Shown: positions 1 to 7,687 of the stretch, one piece after another
Position numbering within the stretch: the stretch's first letter is position 1
Layout: each line of letters opens with the position of its first letter
Source of the DNA: Burkholderiales bacterium
GTDB taxonomy: Bacteria > Pseudomonadota > Gammaproteobacteria > Burkholderiales > SG8-39
Direction: 5' to 3'
Assembly: GCA_919902965.1 (NCBI GenBank)
Contig: CAKKSJ010000105.1
Location: 1-10,953, forward strand
DNA length: 10,953 nucleotides
Translations under genes and position numbers: made by a program
The notes under the pieces: model-generated
Database searches by the model: none
Told to the model about the DNA's origin: nothing
The model's input: the letters and a program-made list of their open reading frames with translations, nothing else

Positions 1-1
1 G

Positions 2-184
2 CCGCCCGTCGCTGCCATTCGCGAAAGTACCGGCCTCTCTCAGTCCCGATTCGCCCAGCTTCTCGGCGTTTCCGTTCGCACACTTCAAGAGTGGGAACAA
101 GGCCGACGCGCTCCTTCGGGCGCCGCCCGTACGCTGCTTCTGATCGCACAAAAGAATCCCGCTGCGTTACTGGAAGTTGCGTAG
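2..184 (+). CDS. HigA/NadS-like HTH (XRE) antitoxin, 3' part only
   Basis: This is an open frame entering from the left edge and ending with TAG at 182-184, with 60 residues visible. It contains a helix-turn-helix of the XRE type: a TGLSQSRFAQLLGVS stretch (residues 10-24 of the visible part), then VRTLQEWEQGRRAPSG and a short hydrophobic tail. The WEQGRR.P.G signature is typical of the antitoxins of HigBA/RelBE-like type II toxin-antitoxin modules (the NadS/HigA2 group). Such proteins bind and neutralise a toxin and repress their own operon. In that group the toxin gene usually lies just upstream, so the partner would be outside the window. The start codon is not visible. A plain XRE regulator cannot be excluded. 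Confidence 0.75.
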   Translation, partial: PPVAAIRESTGLSQSRFAQLLGVSVRTLQEWEQGRRAPSGAARTLLLIAQKNPAALLEVA

Positions 185-206
185 TCGAGGATCAAAGGAG
201 TTTTCA

Positions 207-275
207 ATGCCAACCGACGCCATGCTTACGAGCAAGGGCCGAAAGAGCGTTGCAGTTGGGCATTTGTCCCGCTGA
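207..275 (+). CDS. Possible 22-residue small ORF, unknown
   Basis: A canonical Shine-Dalgarno AAGGAG (195-200) lies six bases before an ATG at 207 that opens a 22-codon frame ending in TGA. The peptide begins MPTDAMLTSKGRKSVAVGHL. I recognise no family. It sits 22 bp after the antitoxin-like gene and could be a real small gene, the remnant of a longer one, or chance. The only support is the ribosome site, so this is weak. Confidence 0.2.
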   Translation: MPTDAMLTSKGRKSVAVGHLSR

Positions 276-335
276 GGCTCTGAAGACAGGCAATGCCGCG
301 CCCGGTGCTTTTTCCGGTCTGTATTTGAGTAGTAC

Positions 336-1169
336 ATGAAAACCGTAACCCTACTTTCGGGCGAGCGCGTTCCCGCCTTCGGCATGGGCACCTGGAACAT
401 CGGCGACGATCCTGCTACGCGCGCAGAAGAGATTGCTACGCTGCGCCTGGGCCTGGACATGGGTGCGACCTTGATCGATACCGCTGAAATGTACGGCGGC
501 GGCCGCTCGGAGGAACTGATCGCGGAAGCGATCGCGGGCCGGCGCGACGAAGTGTTTCTGGTGAGCAAGGTCTATCCGCACAATGCCTCGGCGCAGGGCG
601 CCCCCGCCGCATGCGAGCGCAGCCTGCGCCGGCTGCAGACCGACCGCATCGATCTGTATCTGTTGCACTGGCGCGGCAGTGTTCCGCTGGCGGAGACGCT
701 GCAGGCCTTCATGCGCCTCAAGGAGGCCGGCAAGATCCGGCACTATGGCGTCAGCAATCTCGATCTCGCCGACATGCAGGAACTGTGGCGCGCCCCCGGC
801 GGCGAGGCGGTGCAGACTAACCAGCTGCTCTACAACCTTACGCGGCGCGGCATCGAATGGGATTTGCTGCCCTGGCTGCGCGAGCGCTGCCTGCCGGTGA
901 TGGCCTATTCGCCGATCGAGCAGGGGCGGCTAATCGGAAACCGCAAACTCGCGGGGTACGCCGCGCGCCACGGCGTGACGCCGGCGCAGGCCGCGCTCGC
1001 CTGGCTGCTGGCAAAGGACGATGTGATCGCGATCCCGAAAACCGGCCGGCGCGAACGGCTGAAGGAAAATCTCGCTGCGCTCGAACACCGGCTCGCGCCG
1101 GAACAACTGGCCGAGCTCGATCAATTGTTTGCGCCGCCCAAGAGCGCAAGTTCGCTGCAGATGCTCTGA
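336..1169 (+). CDS. Aldo/keto reductase, YeaE-like
   Basis: This is a cytosolic NADPH-dependent oxidoreductase of 277 residues, the usual size for the family, predicted to reduce aldehydes or ketones; the physiological substrate is unknown. The catalytic tetrad is visible as D48 and Y53 (in LIDTAEMYGG), K78 (LVSKVYP) and H111 (LYLLHWRG). The cofactor-binding IPKTGRRERLKEN motif is at residues 233-245. The order of motifs and the stretch NLDLADMQELW match E. coli YeaE closely, an enzyme reported to act on methylglyoxal-type carbonyls. The next gene is a glyoxalase II-fold protein, so a shared role in aldehyde or methylglyoxal detoxification is possible but inferred. The ATG at 336 lies where the family N-terminus is expected, although no strong ribosome site precedes it. 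It is followed after 88 bp by the MBL-fold gene on the same strand. Confidence 0.9.
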   Translation: MKTVTLLSGERVPAFGMGTWNIGDDPATRAEEIATLRLGLDMGATLIDTAEMYGGGRSEELIAEAIAGRRDEVFLVSKVYPHNASAQGAPAACERSLRRLQTDRIDLYLLHWRGSVPLAETLQAFMRLKEAGKIRHYGVSNLDLADMQELWRAPGGEAVQTNQLLYNLTRRGIEWDLLPWLRERCLPVMAYSPIEQGRLIGNRKLAGYAARHGVTPAQAALAWLLAKDDVIAIPKTGRRERLKENLAALEHRLAPEQLAELDQLFAPPKSASSLQML

Positions 1170-1257
1170 TCCCGCGCCGGCCGCGCGCGGGCGCCGCGGC
1201 CGAAAGGGTAGAATCGGAGCCGTAGTCCGCCAGAGTTCCCCGTCTTCTCGAGAGCGC

Positions 1258-1908
1258 ATGAAAGTCACCATCATTCCGGTCACCCCGTTCCAGCAGAATT
1301 GTTCGCTGCTGGTGTGCGAAAAGACCAACAAAGCCGCCGTGGTCGATCCGGGCGGCGACCTGGAACTGATACTCGATGCGGTGCAACAGCAGGGCGTGGA
1401 ACTGGAGAAAATTCTGCTTACCCATGGCCACATCGATCACTGCGGCGCAACCGCGCAGCTGTCGCAGGAACTCGGCCTGCCCATCGAAGGTCCGCATGTC
1501 GACGACCGCTTCCTCATCGAAGGCCTGCCCGCGCAGGGCCTGCGCTTCGGTTTTCCGCAATTGCAGGCTTTCACGCCGGCGCGCTGGCTCGCAAACGGCG
1601 ATACCGTGCGTTTCGGTGCAGTGGAACTGCAGGTGCGCCACTGCCCGGGGCACACGCCCGGCCATGTGGTTTTTTTCAGCCCCGAGTACCGGCTGGCGCT
1701 GGTGGGCGACGTGTTGTTCGCCGGTTCGATCGGGCGCACCGACCTGCCGCGCGGCGATCACGCCGCGCTCATCCACTCCATCCGTGAGCGGCTCTGGCCG
1801 CTGGGCGAGGACGTGACGTTTGTCCCCGGACACGGGCCGACTTCGACTTTCGGCGCGGAGCGCGAGTCCAACCCCTTTGTCGCCGACCGCGTGTTGGGGC
1901 GGGTCTGA
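1258..1908 (+). CDS. MBL-fold metallo-hydrolase, YcbL/glyoxalase II-like
   Basis: This is a 216-residue protein of the metallo-beta-lactamase fold, single-domain and the same size as E. coli YcbL (a type II glyoxalase-like hydrolase). Metal ligands are visible: H56, H58, D60 and H61 in THGHIDHCG, H132 in GHTPGH, D151 in LVGDVLF, and H192 in VPGHGP. The protein is therefore expected to bind two metal ions and hydrolyse a thioester such as S-lactoylglutathione; the exact substrate is not established. It lacks the C-terminal substrate domain of classical GloB. The reading frame is open from 1129, but the ATG at 1258 gives the normal family N-terminus MKVTIIPVTPFQQN, with a GAGAG close upstream. 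Its stop codon directly abuts the ppc start, implying co-transcription. Confidence 0.9.
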   Translation: MKVTIIPVTPFQQNCSLLVCEKTNKAAVVDPGGDLELILDAVQQQGVELEKILLTHGHIDHCGATAQLSQELGLPIEGPHVDDRFLIEGLPAQGLRFGFPQLQAFTPARWLANGDTVRFGAVELQVRHCPGHTPGHVVFFSPEYRLALVGDVLFAGSIGRTDLPRGDHAALIHSIRERLWPLGEDVTFVPGHGPTSTFGAERESNPFVADRVLGRV

Positions 1909-4668
1909 GTGAACGACAAGACCGAACTGGATTCCGAACTGCGCGTAGACGTGCGCCTGCTCGGACGTCTGCTGGGCCGGGTGTTGCAGGAGCGCACCGG
2001 CGAGGCCGGCTATGCACTCATAGAGCGCGTGCGCCAGACTGCGGTGCGCTTTCGCCGCGCCGAAGCGGGCGAGGCCGCTGCGGTGCGCGCAGAATTGACC
2101 GGCATACTCGACGGCCTGTCGCGGCGCCAGAATCTGGATGTGGTGCGCGCGTTCAGCTATTTTCTGCATTTGCAAAATATCGCCGAGGACCGCCATCAGA
2201 AGCGCAAGCGCCGTGCAGGCCTGCGCGAGGGCCGGCCGCCGCGCGAGGGCAGTCTCGCGCGTGTGCTGGCACAGCTGAATGCGGCCGGCGTGGGGGCGGC
2301 GGCGCTGCAGGCTTGGATAGACGGCGCGCTGGTGAGTCCGGTGCTGACCGCGCATCCGACCGAGGTGAAACGCAAGAGCACGCTCGACTGCGAGCGCGAA
2401 ATCGCGCGGCTGCTCGAGCGGCGCGACCGCGAGCAGTTGTTGCCCCAGGAGCAGGAGGAAATAGAGCAGGAGATCTACACCTGGATACTCACCCTGTGGC
2501 AGACGGCGATGCTGAGACTGACCAAGCTGCGCGTGGAGGACGAAATCGACAATGCGCTGTCCTATTACCGCAGCACCTTCCTCGCCCAGATTCCGCAGCT
2601 GTACGCGCAAATGGAGCGCAGCCTGGCCGCGCATACCGGCACGGCCAGGCATTTGCCTGTGCTGCTGCGCATGGGTTCCTGGATAGGCGGGGACCGCGAC
2701 GGCAACCCCTATGTCAACGCGGACGTGCTGCAGCTCGCGATCCAGCGACAGGCGCGGCTCGCGTTTGCGCACACTCTGCAGCAAGTTCACCTGCTCGGCG
2801 GCGAGCTCTCCATCGCCGCGCGGCTGGTGAGCGTCACACCCGGGCTCCTGGCGCTCGCCGATGCTGCGGGCGATGAATCCCCGTTCCGCCAGGATGAGCC
2901 CTACCGCCGCGCGCTGATCGGCATTTACGCGCGCCTGGCGGCGAGCGCACGCACGCTCTGCGGCTACGTGCCGCCGCGCGAACCGCAGGCGAGCGGGCTG
3001 GCGTACGGTTCGAGCGCGGAATTGCGCGCGGACCTCGAAATCATCGCGAACTCGCTCGCCAACCACGGCTCCACGGCGCTGGCTGAACGGCGGCTGCTGC
3101 CACTCATGCGCGCAGTCGAAGTGTTCGGATTTCATCTGGCCTCGCTGGACCTGCGCCAGAATGCGGCGGTGCACGAACCGGTGGTGGCGGAACTGCTGCG
3201 TCTTGCGGGCGTGCACCCGGATTACGCCATGCTCGCCGAGCCCGAGCGGGTGGACTTGCTCAGGCGCGAGCTGGCCGGACCGCGTCTGCTGTATTCGCGC
3301 CATCTGGAATACAGCGCGCTCGCGAGCGGGGAACTCGAGATCCTGCAGGCGGCGGCGGACGTGCACGCGCGCTTCGGCGCAGCGGCGATCCAGAATTACA
3401 TTGTTTCGAACTGCGCGTCGGTGAGCGACCTGCTCGAAGTCGGCCTGCTGCTGAAAGAAGTCGGGCTGCTCCTGCCGGGCAAGCCGGCGCGCCTCGCGCT
3501 GAATATCGTCCCCCTGTTCGAGACCATCGCCGACCTTGCCGGCTGCGGCAGCATTATGTCTGCGGCGTTCGCGCTCGATGCCTACCGGGACTGGGTCGAG
3601 GGGCGCGGACGCGTGCAGGAGATCATGCTCGGCTATTCCGACAGCAACAAGGACGGCGGCTATCTTACCGCCAACTGGGCGCTGTACCAGGCCGAAACGA
3701 ATCTGGTGGAGGTATTCCGCACCTGCGGCATCCGCCTGCGCCTGTTTCATGGCCGCGGCGGTTCGGTCGGCCGCGGCGGCGGACCCGCCTACGCCGCCAT
3801 CCTGGCGCAGCCGCCGGGCAGCGTAGACGGCATGCTGCGCCTGACCGAGCAGGGCGAAATCATCGACAACAAATACGCCGACGCCGAGCTCGGGCGCGAG
3901 AACCTGGAAACCCTGGTCGCCGCCACGCTGGAGGCGAGCCTGCTGCATGCACAGGGTTCGAGCGAAGCGACGCGGCGCTACGAGGAGGTGATGCGCGCGC
4001 TCAGTGCGCATGCCTATCGGGCGTATCGCGAACTGGTCTACGAGACGCCCGGCTTCGTCGACTACTTCCGCATGACCACGCCCATCGCCGAGATCGCCCA
4101 ACTCAATATCGGCAGCCGGCCCGCTGCGCGCAAAGCGACTTGGCGCATCGAGGATCTGCGCGCAATTCCCTGGGTGTTCAGCTGGGCGCAGTGCCGTGTG
4201 CTGCTGCCCGGCTGGTACGGATTCGCGAGTGCGGTCGAGGCCTGGCTCGCCGAACACCCGCAAGGCATGGACACCCTGAGACAAATGTACCGGGACTGGC
4301 CGTTTTTCCGCAGCATCGTGTCCAATATGGACATGGTGCTCGCCAAGGCCGACCTGTCGATCGCCGCGCGCTACGCCGAGCTGCTCGAGGATGCGGTGCT
4401 GCGCGAATCCGTGCTGGCGCGCATCGGCGCGGAGTTGAACAATTCTATTCGCTATCTGTGGCAGATCACCGGGCAGGCGAGCCTGCTCGCCGACAATGCG
4501 GAGCTCGAACAAAGCATCCGCAGCCGCATTCCCTATCTCGATCCGCTCAACCACCTGCAGATCGAACTGCTGCGCCGCTATCGCGCCGGCGACACCGACG
4601 CCATGACCCAGCGCGGCATACACCTCTCCATCAACGGAATCGCCGCGGGACTGCGCAACAGCGGCTAG
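1909..4668 (+). CDS. ppc: Phosphoenolpyruvate carboxylase
   Basis: This enzyme carboxylates phosphoenolpyruvate with bicarbonate to give oxaloacetate, an anaplerotic step feeding the TCA cycle in the cytosol. The 919 residues are slightly longer than E. coli Ppc (883). The extra length includes a basic segment near residues 97-115. Active-site motifs are present: VLTAHPTE with catalytic H149, GYSDSNKDGG, and FHGRGGSVGRGG (R616, R622). The C-terminus GIAAGLRNSG is typical. The four residues known to bind the inhibitor aspartate in E. coli (R587, K773, R832, N881) correspond here to R622, K813 (LAKADL), R873 and N917, so allosteric inhibition is probably retained. The start is a GTG immediately after the TGA of the upstream gene. 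A GGGGCGGG run just before it may act as ribosome site, which suggests translational coupling. The 3' end converges on ureG. Confidence 0.97.
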   Translation: MNDKTELDSELRVDVRLLGRLLGRVLQERTGEAGYALIERVRQTAVRFRRAEAGEAAAVRAELTGILDGLSRRQNLDVVRAFSYFLHLQNIAEDRHQKRKRRAGLREGRPPREGSLARVLAQLNAAGVGAAALQAWIDGALVSPVLTAHPTEVKRKSTLDCEREIARLLERRDREQLLPQEQEEIEQEIYTWILTLWQTAMLRLTKLRVEDEIDNALSYYRSTFLAQIPQLYAQMERSLAAHTGTARHLPVLLRMGSWIGGDRDGNPYVNADVLQLAIQRQARLAFAHTLQQVHLLGGELSIAARLVSVTPGLLALADAAGDESPFRQDEPYRRALIGIYARLAASARTLCGYVPPREPQASGLAYGSSAELRADLEIIANSLANHGSTALAERRLLPLMRAVEVFGFHLASLDLRQNAAVHEPVVAELLRLAGVHPDYAMLAEPERVDLLRRELAGPRLLYSRHLEYSALASGELEILQAAADVHARFGAAAIQNYIVSNCASVSDLLEVGLLLKEVGLLLPGKPARLALNIVPLFETIADLAGCGSIMSAAFALDAYRDWVEGRGRVQEIMLGYSDSNKDGGYLTANWALYQAETNLVEVFRTCGIRLRLFHGRGGSVGRGGGPAYAAILAQPPGSVDGMLRLTEQGEIIDNKYADAELGRENLETLVAATLEASLLHAQGSSEATRRYEEVMRALSAHAYRAYRELVYETPGFVDYFRMTTPIAEIAQLNIGSRPAARKATWRIEDLRAIPWVFSWAQCRVLLPGWYGFASAVEAWLAEHPQGMDTLRQMYRDWPFFRSIVSNMDMVLAKADLSIAARYAELLEDAVLRESVLARIGAELNNSIRYLWQITGQASLLADNAELEQSIRSRIPYLDPLNHLQIELLRRYRAGDTDAMTQRGIHLSINGIAAGLRNSG

Positions 4669-4701
4669 CCGCGCCGATCTTGCGCTTCGACACCGCGCAG
4701 G

Positions 4702-4715
4702 CCCCCGGCCGGGGG
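4702..4715. terminator. GC palindrome between convergent ppc and ureG
   Basis: The 48-bp gap between the convergent ends of ppc and ureG contains a perfect 14-bp self-complementary stretch, CCCCCGGCCGGGGG. It could fold into a short, strong hairpin in either transcript and so act as a bidirectional stop. No T-run follows on either side, so it does not fit a classical intrinsic terminator. The function is inferred from location only. Confidence 0.3.
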
Positions 4716-4716
4716 A

Positions 4717-5358
<642 letters not shown>

Positions 5359-5372
5359 GTCAAACATTTCTC

Positions 5373-6056
5373 CTAAGAACGAAACAGGCGGCTGTACTGA
5401 GTCTCGTGCCGGCTGCACAGTATGGCGAAGCCGGGCGTGTAATTGCACAAGTCCTCATCCCCCAGCGCGCAGGCGCTATCGGCGATGACCGGCAATTGCG
5501 CAGACAGCGCAAGCAGCAGGCGCTGGCCCTCGGTCTGGCCGAGCGGCACCGATTTCAGCGCAGCCATCACCTGGTTCTCCAGCCAGGCCCACAAATAGGC
5601 GATCAGCGCGCTGCGCGCCGGAATTTCCCACTTCACCACCGCGAACGCGAACGCCGCGGGAAACGTGATGTTCGCGATGTCGCGCAGCTGCGCCAGCGAG
5701 TGTTCGTCGAACTCGCCGATTTCGAGCAGCAGCCGCTGCAGGGAATAGCCCATCTGCAATGCTTCGGCGCGCAATTCGGCGCTCTCGCGCGTGCTGCGGA
5801 AAATGTCATTCCAGCGCGCCACCCCTTCCATATCGCCGGCCGACCAGGCCGCGTGCAGGCGCCACCACACCGGCGCTTCCAGCCGCGCCACTGCATAGGC
5901 GAGCACGTCGCCGATCCAGGCCTGGGCGCTCGCCGCATCGCGCACGACGCCGGCCTCCACTGCGGCCTCCAGACCCTGCGAATAGCTGTAGGCGCCCACC
6001 GGCAGAGTCGGGCTGGCGAGTTGCAGCAGGCGGGCGAGGGCGAGGTCGGTGCTCAT
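5373..6056 (-). CDS. ureF: Urease accessory protein UreF
   Basis: UreF is a helical, cytosolic chaperone that binds UreD on the urease apoprotein and recruits UreG, gating nickel insertion. The 227-residue length is typical. Family signatures include the N-terminal LLQLASPTLPVGAYSYSQGLE, a central region of amphipathic helices, and the conserved C-terminal part ending SRHETQYSRLFRS, which in characterised UreF is needed for UreG contact. The ATG at 6056 gives the standard N-terminus, but I see no convincing Shine-Dalgarno before it. This is unusual for a gene that in complete operons follows ureE closely. It is the first gene of a two-gene leftward unit with ureG. Whatever lies upstream has been replaced by a 329-bp gap and a divergent signalling operon. 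Confidence 0.95.
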   Translation of the reverse strand: MSTDLALARLLQLASPTLPVGAYSYSQGLEAAVEAGVVRDAASAQAWIGDVLAYAVARLEAPVWWRLHAAWSAGDMEGVARWNDIFRSTRESAELRAEALQMGYSLQRLLLEIGEFDEHSLAQLRDIANITFPAAFAFAVVKWEIPARSALIAYLWAWLENQVMAALKSVPLGQTEGQRLLLALSAQLPVIADSACALGDEDLCNYTPGFAILCSRHETQYSRLFRS

Positions 6057-6385
6057 GAGTCAGGAATAGATGGCGAGGTAGCAGAAAATTCCGGCGGTCC
6101 AGCGAATCGCGCCGCCGGGTCATCGCCAATACGATCATTCTATTGGATACGCGCGGGCGAAACGAGCTTTGCTTGAGCAAGGGAAGCGGCCCCTGGAAGC
6201 GGATGCGGCCGGCGCCGGCGCGCACGGTCCGTCGCGCCGGAGCGCGGGTTCGCTCCGCGATTCCGGCGTTTCGTCGCAATTCGGTGGCCGGGTGCATGCA
6301 CGCCGTGGAAACTGCCTCCGTCACGAACAAAGGCGTTTGGCCTGATTTGAAGTCCCCTGTCCTCATACCATCGGAAGGAACTATC
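6057..6385. other. Divergent intergenic gap between ureF and the 2TM gene
   Basis: This 329-bp stretch separates ureF (leftward) from the signalling operon (rightward). I find no believable gene on either strand; translations of the open frames look like GC-rich noise and show no trace of UreE. It contains a seven-base inverted repeat, CGGAGCG/CGCTCCG (6238-6244 and 6251-6257, loop of six). On the minus strand it also holds a TAGAAT hexamer (6137-6142) that could be a -10 box for ureFG, though without a good -35. It presumably holds promoters for both directions, but nothing decisive is visible. Confidence 0.5.
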
Positions 6386-6670
6386 ATGGAACACGAACAA
6401 CTCGTCCGCCTTGCCCGCCGCCGCGCCGGCGCGAAATTCGGTTTTTTGGTGCACCTCACGGTATTTATCGCCGTGAACGCGCTGTTGTTTGTGATCAACC
6501 AGCGGACCACGCCGGCTTACCCGTGGTTTCAGTTTCCACTCGGTGGCTGGGCCATCGGCCTCTCCATCCATGGCCTTGCGGTATACTTGTCCGGTACCGG
6601 GCTGCGCGAGCGCATGGTCGAAGACGAAATGCGCAAACTGGAATCGCGCCGCGCTCCGGGCGCGCGCTGA
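6386..6670 (+). CDS. 2TM-domain small membrane protein
   Basis: This is a 94-residue protein resembling the 2TM domain family (PF13239). A basic, charged N-terminus (MEHEQLVRLARRRAGAKFGF) is followed by two hydrophobic segments at roughly residues 18-37 and 46-68, then a charged amphipathic tail rich in E, R and K. Such proteins are commonly encoded next to, or fused to, LytS/AlgZ-type histidine kinases and are thought to help signal sensing at the inner membrane, although their exact role is unknown. The frame is open from 6143, but the ATG at 6386 is chosen. It has a GGAAGGAA ribosome site seven bases upstream and gives the family N-terminus. The kinase gene begins 15 bp after its stop codon, so the three signalling genes form one operon. 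Confidence 0.85.
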   Translation: MEHEQLVRLARRRAGAKFGFLVHLTVFIAVNALLFVINQRTTPAYPWFQFPLGGWAIGLSIHGLAVYLSGTGLRERMVEDEMRKLESRRAPGAR

Positions 6671-6685
6671 TCCGACCGAGGTCCG

Positions 6686-7585
6686 ATGCACATCCCCGCC
6701 AAATCCGACGTGCCGCGCTATGTGATCGGCGTCATGGCGTTCAACACGCTGATCGCGGCGGCACTCACCGCGTTCGGCAACGAGGGATTCGGCACCAACC
6801 TGGTGTTCAGCCAGTGCATCGGCCTGCTCACCTATGCCGCGATCGATCTTCCGCGGCGCCGGCTGTGGCCGCGGGGCGCCCCCGCGCTGGTGCCGATGAT
6901 CGTCCTGGTGCTGTTGGCCGCGCCTTTTTCCTGGTTTGGCGGGAGTTTCCTCGCCATGCTGCTGCTCGGCGAGCCCTCGAGGTTCGGGCATCTCGGACTG
7001 AACGCCATGCTCGGTTTCCTCGCGCTCACCGCGGGTGCGGGCCTGGGTGGCACCTTCGTCTTCTGGTCGCGCGAGCGTCTCGCCCACAGCGAGCGCGTGG
7101 CCGCCGAAGCGCGCCTGAAACTGCTGCAGGCGCAGATCGAACCGCATTTTCTGTTCAATACCCTGGCCAATCTGCAGGCGCTGATCGCCTCGGACCCGGC
7201 GCGCGCGCAAATGATGCTAGGTCACCTGGACGCCTACCTACGCGCGACGCTGGCCTCGACGCGCAAGGACCTGTGCACGCTCGAGGAGGAGTTCGCGCTG
7301 TTGCGCGGCTATCTCGAGATCCTTGCCATCCGCATGGGGCCGCGCCTCGCCTACTCCCTGGATTTACCTGATGCGCTGGCCGGCGCCAAGCTGCCGCCAA
7401 TGCTGCTGCAACCTTTGGTGGAGAATGCGATCAAGCATGGCCTCGAGCCCAAGATCGACGGCGGCAAGCTGCGCGTCGCCGCCAGCGCCGACGGCAAGCA
7501 GCTCATTCTGGCGGTGGAAGACGACGGCCTGGGTTTTGGCGCCGCTTCCACCCGCGGCACCGGCGTCGGCCTGCTCCACGTGTAG
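6686..7585 (+). CDS. LytS/AlgZ-family sensor histidine kinase, C-terminus cut by amber codon
   Basis: This is a membrane sensor kinase of the His_kinase (PF06580) plus HATPase type. Four hydrophobic segments lie near residues 11-31, 37-55, 68-95 and 105-127. They are followed by the phosphoacceptor box LLQAQIEPHFLFNTLANLQ with H154, the N box PLVENAIKHG (N247), the G1 box DDGLGF (D280) and the G2 box GTGVGL (291-296). It should phosphorylate the adjacent LytTR regulator. The frame stops at a TAG (codon 300) immediately after GLLHV, exactly where relatives continue with a residue plus ERLA..YG. The expected sequence resumes in the same frame right after the TAG and ends at 7687 (see the separate entry). 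A GAGG ribosome site lies four bases before the ATG. The truncated product keeps all nucleotide-binding boxes but loses the last strands of the ATPase fold, so activity is doubtful. Confidence 0.9.
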   Translation: MHIPAKSDVPRYVIGVMAFNTLIAAALTAFGNEGFGTNLVFSQCIGLLTYAAIDLPRRRLWPRGAPALVPMIVLVLLAAPFSWFGGSFLAMLLLGEPSRFGHLGLNAMLGFLALTAGAGLGGTFVFWSRERLAHSERVAAEARLKLLQAQIEPHFLFNTLANLQALIASDPARAQMMLGHLDAYLRATLASTRKDLCTLEEEFALLRGYLEILAIRMGPRLAYSLDLPDALAGAKLPPMLLQPLVENAIKHGLEPKIDGGKLRVAASADGKQLILAVEDDGLGFGAASTRGTGVGLLHV

Positions 7586-7687
7586 GAGCGCCTGGCCGCG
7601 GTCTATGGCGGCGCGGCGGAGGCTGAGATCACCGAAAATACGTGCGGGGGCGTGCGCATCACGCTGCACCTGCCCTGGCAAGCATGA
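7583..7687 (+). pseudogene. In-frame amber codon and severed kinase C-terminus
   Basis: After the TAG at 7583-7585 the same frame continues for 33 sense codons to a TGA at 7685-7687. It encodes ERLAAVYGGAAEAEI, a short loop, and GGVRITLHLPW, the normal final helix and strands of a LytS-family ATPase domain. The codon use is as GC-rich as before. The intact gene would be 6686-7687 (333 residues) and would overlap the next gene start as ATGA. A CAG to TAG transition at one codon would explain the break. Recent inactivation, low-level amber read-through or a sequencing error are all possible. Confidence 0.8.

Noticed and set aside
91..339. Plus-strand frame overlapping the antitoxin-like gene and the following gap
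   Set aside because: It runs out of frame through the clear HTH gene and ends just inside the reductase. The peptide shows no recognisable domain.
1129..1257. Upstream extension of the MBL-fold gene
   Set aside because: The extra residues are R/G/P-rich, overlap the reductase end and are absent from the family; the ATG at 1258 gives the conserved N-terminus.
838..4623. 1261-codon open frame on the minus strand opposite the reductase, hydrolase and ppc
   Set aside because: It is a GC-skew shadow of ppc and its neighbours. The translation is rich in R, A, Q and H with no domain, and the plus-strand genes are unmistakable.
5406..6176. Plus-strand frame of 256 codons opposite ureF
   Set aside because: It is a shadow of ureF. 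Its sequence is Q/R/H-rich without motifs.
6140..7210. Minus-strand frame of 356 codons across the 2TM and kinase genes
   Set aside because: It is antisense to two recognisable genes, its translation is low-complexity, and it has no family match.
7583..7585. TAG considered as a pyrrolysine or other programmed recoding site
   Set aside because: No family precedent exists for recoding at this position in histidine kinases and no stimulatory element is visible; mutation or error is simpler.
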